Below, piece after piece: positions 25,601 to 37,600 of a stretch of DNA of 64,000 bases (position 1 is its first letter; each line of letters begins with the position of its first letter). This stretch comes from Unio delphinus (Eukaryota > Mollusca > Bivalvia > Unionida > Unionidae): positions 1,559,501 through 1,623,500 of the forward strand of contig JAQISU010000098.1 in NCBI GenBank assembly GCA_029339505.1, read 5' to 3'. The notes under the pieces were generated by a model. It saw only the letters and a list, made by a program, of their open reading frames with translations. It ran no database searches and was not told the origin of the DNA. Position numbers and translations under genes: made by a program.

Positions 25601-28600
25601 TTTAATTTTTTACAAAAATTATAGCATTCACATCTAACAATCTATTCTTCTTGTTTCAAGTAATAAACAGTTTGATTTGATTGTTTTGCAGGATATATTG
25701 ATGACTTGTTTGATGAACTTCTGATCAGACGGGAAATGTACACCAGCTATTCAGAAGCCTTTGATGCCAGACAAAGTTAGACCAGCCCCTCTGGCACAGG
25801 CATTGCCAAGACAGTCAAAAATTGAAATAGTCGATAGACATATTTCAAGATTCAATTAAAACTATAATTAAAATTATTTGTGTTCAGTTTTGTCTCTTTA
25901 AGAAGTTAATTACGATATTTAAATCCACAATATTGTTGTGATGGAAATTTATCTCTTATCGCTTTCACAACACATGATGGCAAGATCTTTCTTTGCTTTT
26001 TACCCAGTCTTTGGTAAATCCATCGCACAAATCTTCTATAAGCTATATATCTGTACAGTCTGTAAAAAAAAAAATTCTTAAAATCATTGAAGAGGTATTA
26101 AAATTGAATGTGGCACATAGATGTACAGATGAATAATCATTTATACATGTATATATATTCATTTTAAATTGATTTGATTTCATTTTTATTGTTGCTGTCA
26201 TGTTCATCATCTATTACTACATTTATTTTGCATTACTATTAAAACCTCTATAAACAGCTGTTGTTTTGTGTTTTATTTCTACAAATTAAGAAAACTATAC
26301 ATAAAAGGGTAAAACTTGATTTGGGGGGAAAAAGAGACCGGGTGTTTAGTGTTTACTAGAAGGTGCAAACGAACTATTTAACTTGAAGAGTTATTCCTTA
26401 ATAAAACAAATGTAAAAACACTTACTCGTGTATATTTTGATCATTTAGTCCATGTTCCTCCAAATACTCATAATAAGATGTTTCCAAAACATGTTCATTC
26501 AAACAGTTTGCTTGGAAACCATCATGCTCTGTTATGCAGGAAATTCCTGCTTCTTCCATTTTTCCATCCACTATATTCGTGTCTTTGCAACACTTTGACT
26601 CACTTCTTGTCTGCATTGTCATGCAGTGTTGACAAGAACACCTGCAACAATTAAAAGAATATACTAAAGTAGTGTGCCAAATCAGTTTATTCTCATTAAA
26701 AAATTACCTTTTCCAAGATCTACATATAAACTGTAAAATGCACTAACAAATTGATCAACATTATATTTGTGGTGACAATACGGATGAACTTTTTAAGTTA
26801 AATTTTTTCAAGCAGATGTGAATAAAAATATGCACATTATATACAATGTAAGGTCCTTAGACACATGCAGGGAAATAGTCTGAAAACAAAACATCATCCC
26901 CCCCCCCTTTTTAAACTCTTTTTGAAACGAGCAAAACAGTAACCGAATACTTTAAAAAAACGAATGCATTTTGTTTATAATATAAGTATTTGTTAGAAAT
27001 CTTACCAAAGATTCACTTCATCAACCTCTTCGTCAAGTAAGGAGTCTTCATTCTCTTCGGTCGAAAGGTGACTGTCGTCCGAGTCAGACTCAGAGCTTGT
27101 GTCTCTGTTTGAAACATTTTGTACCGAAGATAATCTTGGTTCAAACATATATGGTGTTATTGACGGTTTCGTCGAAGTCAAGTCTGGCATTTCTTCACAA
27201 TCTGTCGAACTTTCATCAGAAACATAATCCATTTTGTTATCTTGCTACCCACGCCGTATATTGTTTACAATTGTATGGCACGTATGACGTCAGCAGAAGA
27301 GGTAATTCAGGGGAAGTAAGCCAGGTCACATTTGCGCACCGTTCGACTTTTGATGACCGGGTACGTGCACCCGACATTGATTTAATTAATTTCATTAGGT
27401 TTTTTTTACTTCCAAAATAATAATCAATCATTTTACTTATTAAATTTGAAGATCAAAAATCGTTTCATTTGACCATTAATGTTGGTGTTGCTGATATTTA
27501 TTGTTTTATGTAAAGGATGTGAATGAAAAAGTCTTTGTGTTGTAATCAGAACAGCCTCAGTTTTATCATCATTCATCTGCAGCTTGTTACATGTCATCCA
27601 TGATTTCACATCAGAAATGCACCTCTCTAATCCTTGGATGGTAGCATCAACTTCAGTTGGGTGACTAGATTTGTATATTTGGGTGTCATCAATGTACAAT
27701 TGGTAAGACACTGGATGATGATCAATGACACTTGAGAGCATCCGAGTGTATAGAATGAAGAGAACAGGTCCAAGAACAAATCCCTGTGGATCACCACAAT
27801 ATAGATCAACTGGACTGGAGTGTATTCCATTTGCAGATACAATTTGTGTCCTTTTGACTAAGAAGGACTTGAACCACAGTAAGGATGTATTGTGAATGCC
27901 AAATACATGCTGGAGATGGTGAAGTATATCATGGTCTAATGTGTCAAATGCTGCAGTTAAATCAAGGAGGGTGAGGACTGTAATCTTTCCGCTATCCAAA
28001 GCAAAGAGAATGTCATTAAATACTTTCAGAAGAGTAGTTTCAGTGCTGTTTCAAGGACGATATGCAGACTGTACATTGCTAAAAAGACTGTTTGATTTCA
28101 GATTAGATACAATTTGGGTTAGAACAACTTTTTCAAAGATTTTTTATATGAACGGGAGATTAGAAACTGGGTAGTAGTTCTTTAAATCGATATTGTCGAG
28201 TGTTAGTTTCTTCAGCAGAGGCTTAACAATGGCAGTTTTAAAAATTGATGGGGTTTCCTGGGATGAGAGAGAGATATTAATAACATCAGTTAGTGATAGC
28301 AATATTTGGTCTAAGTACTCAAACAGCAATGAAGTTGGAATTGGATCAAGTTCATATGACTTTGGTGCACTCTTCATCACGATTGTCCATACTAAATCCA
28401 TAGAGACAGGTTCAAATGCTGCTAATGGTTGTCACTGAAATTGTGTTGTCAAGCTTATCTCTAATGGTTTGTAATATCAACAGTTTTTGTCTTACCACTT
28501 GTTTGTGAATTTGACCTGGTGTATATTGTTGTCCATTGGTATGTGTATACTTGTTTAGGATTTGTCCATTGATCTGTGTTTACATTTATACACTTTTGAA

Positions 28601-31600
28601 CATTGATTTGTGTCTGCTTCTTTATTACTTCATCCATTATTCTGTATGTCTACATATGTCTTTTGATCTGTGTGTATGGTTGTAAAAAAAAATTCATTGA
28701 TCTGTGTCTGCTTGTATAGGATTTTGTCCATTAATCTGTATTTCTGTCTGCTTATGTCTGTTGATCTGTGTATTCTTGTATAGGGTTTACCGTTTTTTCC
28801 ATTGACCTGTGTATACTTATATAGGTTTATGTCCATTGATCTGTGTCTGATTGTATAGTATTTTATCCATTAATCTGTACATATACTTATATCTATTGAT
28901 CTTTGTATATGTTTGTACAAGTGTTTGTCATTGATCTGTGTCTGCATATATAGGTTTTGTCCATTGACCTGCATGGCTGTATATGCTGTAATTTCAGAAT
29001 ATGTACATATTAGACTGAAAAGGTATTGAAAGTGATAAAGCAACAACTCTGAATACAAATTGCAAAGAAATTGAGTTTGTTAAGTGTTACATATCTCAGT
29101 GTGGATAACATTCCACATCTGCAGGGTTTTTCAATATAACTGTGAGAAAAACAGGTCCATCTATCACAATTTTGATGTCTTTAAGTGCAATTAGTAATGA
29201 CTACACTTATGAAATGCAGGATTATTCTATTGATTCTATTTGAGCAAATTCTGTATAGAATACTTTTCTGCATCTCCACAGAAGCCTTAGAGTATATTGT
29301 CTTATATTGAGACTGTCTTATAATGAAGTACATGATACAGTAATCTGTTATAACAGTTCATGGGGGCCTTAGAGTATACTGCCTTATAATTAAGTATATA
29401 AAACAGTTCTCCCTTGTTATAACACAGTCCATGGGAACCTTAGAGTATACTGCCTTATAATTAAGTATATAAAACAGTTCTCCCTTGTTATAACACAGTC
29501 CATGGGAGCCTTAGAGTATACTGCCTTATAATTAAGTATATAAAACAGTTCTCCCTTGTTATAACACAATCCATGGGAACCTTAGAGTATACTGCCTTAT
29601 AATTAAGTATATAAAACAGTTCTCCCTTGTTATAACACAGTCCTTGGGAGCCTTAGAGTATACTGCCTTATAATTAATTATATAAAACAGTTCTCCCTTG
29701 TTATAACACAGTTCTTGGGAGCCTTAGAGTATACTGCCTTATAATTAAGTATATGATACAGTATTCCCTTGTTATAACACAGTCCATGGGAACCTTAGAG
29801 TATGCTACCATATGAAGTACATGATACAGTACTCCCTTATTATAATACAGTCATTGGGAACCAAAATAGTATACCACCTTATAATGCTGCACATGATATG
29901 CCATTATTATGATCCATGGCAGCTTTGAAGTATACTGCCTTATAGTTTGACTGCCTTATAATGAAGTACATAATACATTGCTTCATTGTAACACTGTCCA
30001 TGGGAGTTATAGATTATACCACCTTATAGAGAGACTGCCTTACAATGAAGTACATAATACATTGCTTCTTTGTAACACTGTCCATGGGAGTTATAGATTA
30101 TACCACCTTATAGAGAGACTGCCTTACAATGAAGTACATAATACATTGCTTCTTTGTAACACTGTCCATGGGAGTTATAGATTATACCACCTTATAGAGA
30201 GACTGCCTTACAATGAAGTACATAATACAATACTTCACTATAACACTGTCCATGGGAGTTATCAAGTATACTGCATTATAAGATAAAATGAAATGGGATA
30301 ATCACATTATTTACCTTTTAATGGGGCAATGTTATAATGAAGGGCCACATAGCTAGGGAGTACTGTATATTTTTGCAAGTTTTCATTTTGTTTATTGATT
30401 TATCTCAAGTGAATGCATAAATTGCCTCTTCCAATAAGAATTTGTAGTTTTTACTTGCATTTCACTGGTCTTAGAAAAAGATGGGCCAACTAAAATTTTT
30501 TTTGCACATTTATGAACAGAGACATGCCACTGTTTTTTTTGGGGGGGATTTTTCTCACTTGTGCTTGAATGTCTCTATTTATACTTTCACTTTTTACTCC
30601 TACCATGCCATCTGAGGTAAGACTCCAAAGCTTGGTATATGATTGAGGTTGTATTCCATTTTAAGCAAGACCACAAGCTTTGGGATATGACAGGTTGCAT
30701 ATACCATTTGAGACCAAATCTTGGGATGTGATTGAGGTTGCATTGCAGATGTGATAGGAATATACCACATTTTTATTGGTGTGGAATTTGTAACCAGTTC
30801 CAAAAGCTTGGTCCCAGATCTGTCATCACATAATGTACCAGAAGGTTAAGATCCATCTTGTTTACTGTAAATCCTATGTAGAACCATAACTGACTCTGAT
30901 CTGCTGTGTGTTGGGGTTAATGACAGGTCTGTGTCTATCATTTTTGTTTGAAGTCAGTTGTTGAATTAAGAACATAGGCTCAGATTTGCAAATCACATGT
31001 AATTGTAGATCTGGGTCTATCTTGTTTAAAGTCAGATATGCATCTAACAACATAGACTTATTGTAATTTGCTTGCTAATTATGTAATGTCAGATCTGAGT
31101 CATATTGTGTGAAGTCATATTATAAAATCAACAACATAGACTGATTTGCTGTCTTATTATCTAATGGCATCTCTAGGTCTGTCCTGTTTGCTTTTGGTCA
31201 TGTGTACGTCATGCATCATCAGTTGATATTTTCATTTCATTTAAGAACACAAAAAAAAAAAAAAAAAAAAAACTTGTAAATTTTAGATACTGAATTCTGT
31301 TATAGAAATAATATTAATGCAGAACCCAAAAGAAGTAGTTTATAAATTCATCTTGTCAGTTTGGAGGGATTATTTCTACTGTAATGAGTAATAACTGTGG
31401 TAAGTGTATGATATTTTTAATATCAGATAAAACAAAATCATCTTACTTTGTCCACTAGTACAGTGTAAATAATCAGAGCCCTTTTACATGACCGATATTT
31501 CATCAAATAGATAAGCTTGATTGTTTTGGGATTTGAATGATCACCTACAGTGTGAATATTGACCACATGTGTCCCTACAAGTTTACCTCCATGTTTACTT

Positions 31601-34600
31601 CATGTGAAAACTTTACAAGAATGTTGTCATAGCGTCAGTTTACATTAAACTAACTACTGTATATACTTGCTTATAAGGAAAGTTAAACTGCCAACTGCAT
31701 AGACCCATATTTGCCATCACATAATGCACTGGAAAAACTCGGTCTGTGCAATTTGTTAGGAGTAATCAGTAAAACATATAATATTGACTCTGATGGGCAG
31801 GTACATTATGCTGTGGTAGATCAGGATCTTTGTTGTTTGCAGTTTGACTTGACTTATAAGACAAGTTCAGCTGCCAACTGCATAGACCCATATCTGCCAT
31901 CACATAATGTACTGGAAAAATTTGGGCCCATTTACGTGGTATGATCTTTTAGTGTTTCACGGAATGGACTCGTGTATTTGGTATATATAGTATGTTCCCT
32001 GGAATTGGTCCAGTAAAATTATATAATCTGTAGTATGATCATTGAATTGACCCATTTACATGGTATGATATGTATGTAGTATGTTCCATGGAATTGGCCT
32101 ATTTATATGGTATGACCTGTAATATGTTCCATGGAATTGGCCTATTTACATGGTATGATCTGTAGTATGTTCCATGGAATCGGCCTATTTACATGGTATG
32201 ATCTGTAATATGTTCCATGGAATTGGCCTATTTACATGGTATGATCTGTAATATGTTCCATGGAATTGGCATATTGACATGGTATGATCTGTAATGTGTT
32301 CCATGGAATTTGCCTATTTACATGGTATGATCTGTAGTATGTTCCATGGAATTGGCCTATTTACATGGTATGATCTGTAATGTGTTCCATGGAATTGGCA
32401 TATTGACATGGTATGATCTGTAGTATGTTCCATGGAACTGGCCTATTTACATGGTATGATCTGTAGTATGTTCCATTGAATTGGCCTATTTACATGGCAT
32501 GACATATAATATGTTCCATTGAATTGGCATATTGACATGGTATGACCTATAGTATGTTCTATGGAATTGGCATATTGACATGGTATGATCTGTAATATTT
32601 ACTTTACTGATGGAAATATGGTAATAATTGCCCCAACAAATGTCAGATCACTTGATTATACAGTGAACATAGCTGCCAAATATCACTGAATATGAGTGTT
32701 CATTTTTGTGTTAAAAACCTTTTTTTTTTATATGAAAAAATAGAATTAATTATATCCTTGCAATTTTTTGGTTTAGAATGAGCACCTCATTCCATTCTGA
32801 GAGTAAATGTATTACATGTCTATAGGGATATAGTTCTAAAATATGATTGGTTCATTAAGAATAGAGAGGCAGCCATGCCTTTGGTTTTAACCATCAGATT
32901 GGATTGCACAAAGTAACTGTCACTATCACTGTATCTCATCTTCATAATATTCAACTTGTAGGCATGTCAAATAGCAAAGCAGAAGATTCAGAATTTTCTC
33001 CAGCAAATAAAAGAAAACAGATCTGGAAGGACAATAATGCTGTCATGTTTAAATTTGTGAAACCATCTTGTAAATGAGAAAATGTTGCAAATTGTGTAAT
33101 TGGGATTTTGCTATTGGGCATGGAGGCATGCATGAGATAAAACAATGAAAAAGCTAATAAACATTAGCTTGCTGCTTCACCATTAACAAAACAACTTGAA
33201 CTCACAACATTTATAAATATGAGAGAGAACCTTGATGTAATTTGATTGGAAGTTCATTTTAATAAAATTTCTTTTAGAAACAAACCTTCCACTTTTCAGT
33301 TGTGTGTGTTGCTTGCGATTTATTTCATGCACATTTTCCAGACAGTTCAATTTAAAAAATATAATATAGAACACAATGTAAATCATTAGTTAAAGATGGT
33401 GCATTGAAATCAAGAATGATTGGGGGGGGGGATGTGGCAAAGGCTCCTATAAACTGCTTGTGTCTGAGTGTGAGTTTGTTGCTCTCTTGCACATTCTGAA
33501 TGGGCACCTGAATGGAAAAGGATGCCTATTCAGAAGATGCAAGAGTGCAACACATGCATCTTTGACATTAAATAAGTTACTGTCCTACTTTGCTGATGGT
33601 TGCAGATGTTGCAAATAGTTACCTAAGTATTAAAGTGTAAAAAATCAAAAAAATTTCATGAAAATCAGTATTTTTGTCATAAGCAGTCAGTATTTTTGTA
33701 CTATGGAGTTGGCAGCTATGCAGTGAAGTGCAGTTGAAGATCTGGCTGTACTTTTATGCAGTGTTTGAAGATCTCATTGATATGGACAAAAGTACATTTT
33801 CTGTATGTCAGAGTCTTGCAATACATAAAAACCCAAAGATAAACTGGCCACAAAAAAATCTACACAAATCAGTCTATCCATACCACATGTGTAATAATTC
33901 TGATGAGATGCTGGTTTTCACTGGCTTTTTTTTTTCTTTCTGTCGGGTCAGAAGTTGATACATTTCTTCTAATCGACCACAGGGTTTCAGATGAGTTGTA
34001 AGTCCTAATGGGACAAACTATTATAATTGATTTCAGCAGGAAAACCTCTAATTTATCTGCTCTTCCTTCACCAATCTGAACACACGCGCTATTAAAAATT
34101 CTGCCAAGAATGAGACTTTTACTTTGAGTGTTGTCCTGTTGCAGAAGGAGAAAACCACATGTAATGATTTCAGTTTGCATGCAGGTGGAAATGACATTGA
34201 TCAGCTGTTCTCAGACTGATGAGATGAATAGAGTGTGAAATGTCATTCTACCTGTAACAAATTATCAAATCAAGAGAAGAAATTACCCAGTCTTTATCAT
34301 CTGCAGAATTGTATTGATTAAAGTCATTTTACAACAAAGATAGAATGGCATTATGTGCAGTAAATTTTCACTGTCACAATTGATTGATAAATTGACTAAT
34401 TGTTGGAAATTTTACTGGTTTGTAAATATTGCACTGTTAAATTGTTTAAAAAGTTTTTTGAATTTTATGTTCATCTGATTCCTTGCCATGTACTGATACC
34501 CATTGGTAAAGGACAAATATAACAAGTTCTAATAAGGTAATACATTTCATTACACCATCATTTGACAGAGTGTATGGGAATTTTCCTTTGTCCAACACCT

Positions 34601-37600
34601 CATGAAATACAAATGTTAGGAGAATGGCATAATACCATACACCCTGTCAAAAGACATTGTAACCCATGGTAATTTTTCTAAGGTCTTTGCATAGACTAAA
34701 AAAGAACAAAAGAAAGAAGCAAACATTGATGCTCTATTCTTTTTGGCACTCAAATGGTTTAAAAACTGAAAGGTTTGTTTATCATGTCACACATTGAGGA
34801 ATATTTAGTAAAGTTGTATAATACATAAAGTTTATCTAGCATAAGTAAATACATAGTGTCTGTTATATTGGTTTTGGAGTTCATATTATTGAGAGATAGC
34901 AGGTTTATTACTGGTGACCTAGCATAGAGGCTTTAATAACAGTGGTATTTACTTTTCTGTCAGTTTGAATTTGGGTTTAATAGAGATGTAAAGAATTACT
35001 ACTTGCATACCAGTGATTTAAGTTGATCATCTTCTCAAAATGTACCAAATAGCTACCGGTAAAAATAAATAAGTTATGTACTTTGGAAGCAGTGTGCTAC
35101 GAAACTGCAATTGTTGTGTTCAGAAAATATGTTTCATGTACAACTTGAAAAAATTATCAAAGCCTTCTTTACTTATAGTAAATTAAGTTTTGTGTGGCAC
35201 TAATTGTCTTTTAAAATTATGATTTATTTTACTTCTGAATAAAACAGTATTTTGCTGGCATTCTTTGTTTATTGTAAAATAAGTGGCAACAACATATGTA
35301 GTGTCATCATGCTTTGAAAAGCTCAGAGGAAACCATGGACAATAATGAGAGAAGGCAATATCATAGCCAAACATTCCTTCTCGATTGTGAAATAATTTCT
35401 TAATTACTTGCTTAGTCTGTTAGAGAAATAGCACATTGGATGATGCATACAATTTATGTACTCTTGAATCATTACTCAAACAAAACCTACATAGCTTGCA
35501 TCAACAGACATTTTTATGATTGACTGAAATCTGGAGTTGAGCGAACTGGTGCTGTCCTAAGTACAGCCTTTCATTTCTAAAAAGCCTCATTACATTTGTC
35601 GGACTAATAAATTATATTTTCTTACTCAACAAACTGTTCAGGGCCTTAGCAATTTTTAGTAAAATTTCAACAGCCATACCCAAATATTGCATCAGTTACT
35701 TTTGACTGATAGGCAGTGGGAATTTAGATGACCATGACCTTAACTTCTACAGGGTTAACTTAACTGTGTCCTACAATATATCCTGAAAATTTAAATAGCC
35801 TGGAAAAACTCACTTTTATAAATTATTTGTCAAATCTGCTTCACTAAGGCGATTAAACAATTTCCAAATGGTTTCCAAGTGATCTTTCGAGGTGGTTGTT
35901 GTGGATGATGTCATCGATGTACACATCACAACTAACTAGACCATATGTTGTGTGTTCAGTAAATGCTGGAATGTTGATGGAGAATTTCTTCATACCAAAC
36001 AGCATCACATTATGTTGATGAAATCCATCTAGAGTTGCAAATGCTAAAATTTCTTTTGCTCTTTCTGTGAGTGGAATTTGGCAGCATCCTTACAAAAGGC
36101 TAATCTTGGTGACATATTTTGCATTTCCAATTTGGTCAGCCTGGTGTCAGGATAATGTGACTGGACATGATGATACATCTCTGAGGCATGATACTCCAGT
36201 GCTAGATTTCACTATAAACTGGCACACTGCAGACATCATTGAATATGACAAACATTGTTAAAGCTTTGTTAACAATTCAAATCACACACACACACACACA
36301 CAGACAGACAGATACACACACATAGAATATCCAAAACCAAGTTCAAAAGGACTAACACCCAATGATTCTTGAACTGATTCCCAAACAGCAAATAATCAGC
36401 TCCATTTTCAAATCAAGTGAATAATGAACTAAATAAATTATGGTTAAAATGTGATTTTCTTTTCTTCAAAGTCCACAATGGTGGAATCTTAACCATGATC
36501 ACTTTGGCATCTACACATGTTTGTCCTCGTGTATGCCCAACAGCCTAGATTAGTGTCATTGTTAAAGTTTAAATTAACCTCCATTTTAGTTTTTATTTGA
36601 CCACTATAAAATGGTGCATATTACATTATGATGTCCCTCTACGTATATTTCTATTACCAATTTCGTTTCTACACAATAACTTGCAATATCCATCATCTAT
36701 AGTTTTCAAACCTTGTAGATAGCCAGCATTTGGCGTAAGGAAGAAACCTATCAGTTTTTAGATCAAAGGTTAAAGGTCAAGGTCACTCTGACTGAAAAAA
36801 TATTTTTTTTTCTGCACAATAACTTGAATGATCCACCATCTGCAGTCACCAAACATTATGGATGGTGTGCATTTGGGTTGTAGATTAACTCTATCAGTTA
36901 CAGGAATAAAGGTCATGGTCACTGACGAAATAAAGAAAAATAGTTTCTACACAATGACTCTAGTACTCCACATTTAATTTACTAATATTGTGGCCATACA
37001 ATTGATGTAATAGATAAACCTATCTATTTAGAGGTCAAATGGTCAAAAATCGAGCTGATTTTGAATGAAAGAAAAATAATGGGTTTTGGTCAATAACATT
37101 AGTTTTGCATCCGATGCATGGACCAAAATTTGGGATGGCTTGCATGTCAGTTTGGATATCAAGAGTTCCAAGTTCAAAGTCGTTTGATTGAAAGAAGAAA
37201 ACATTTTTGCAAAATACTTAAATTTTTGACGATGCATCTATTTAGGTCTTACTCTTTAAGGTACGAAATCGGTTCATTAATTTTAGGCCAACTGATCAAA
37301 GGTCAGGGTTTTGGTGTTTGACAAAAATTAATTTTGCAGAAAACTTTTGTTCTAGACTAAGTTCTTTGAGTAGACTATGTGATTGTCTTGCACTGAGGGT
37401 AATAAAGAAAACCTATAGAGTCTTAGGTTTAGAGGTCATGATAAGTCTAATGAGAAAATAAATGTCTCTTCACAGTAGGCTTACTTCAAGACTGCATACC
37501 TTGATCAAAGGTTCAGGTCTTGGAGACCCATTGGTCAGTAATCTCCCTAGTCATTCTAATTGTGTCCACATGAAGAATACGCAAACACAGGAAGGAATAT

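Larger units (their letters stand above)
23928..27479. mobile_element. Kolobok DNA transposon with TTAA target duplication
   Basis: The element proper is 23932-27475 (3544 bp). TTAA flanks both sides (23928-23931 and 27476-27479). The termini are inverted repeats: AGGTCAAATGAAACGATTTT on the left, and TGGTCAAATGAAACGATTTT read inward from the right end. They are identical from base 2 to base 20. A TTAA duplication plus a THAP-domain transposase defines the Kolobok superfamily. Two convergent genes fill it: a broken transposase (+) and an intact P2X7-ballast-like gene (-). The host sequence on either side is one LINE, and removing the element with one TTAA makes the LINE contiguous again. Confidence 0.88.

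Noticed and set aside
27433..27482. C-terminal NGQMKRF tail of the minus-strand LINE ORF
   Set aside because: This tail is translated from the Kolobok terminal repeat beyond the TTAA and is not LINE sequence.
21285..28440. Twin-priming inversion of a single LINE
   Set aside because: Twin priming places the inverted 5' part upstream of the 3' part. Here it lies downstream of the 3' tail, with a SINE and an array between, so two copies or a later inversion are more likely.
29978..30286. 102-codon ORF with a 28-residue repeat
   Set aside because: It is a by-product of an 84-bp tandem repeat whose length is a multiple of three. There is no family similarity, and neighbouring units carry stops.
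33869..34180. 103-codon minus-strand ORF
   Set aside because: No recognisable domain, no convincing splice sites, and composition like the surrounding intron; kept out as a likely chance ORF.
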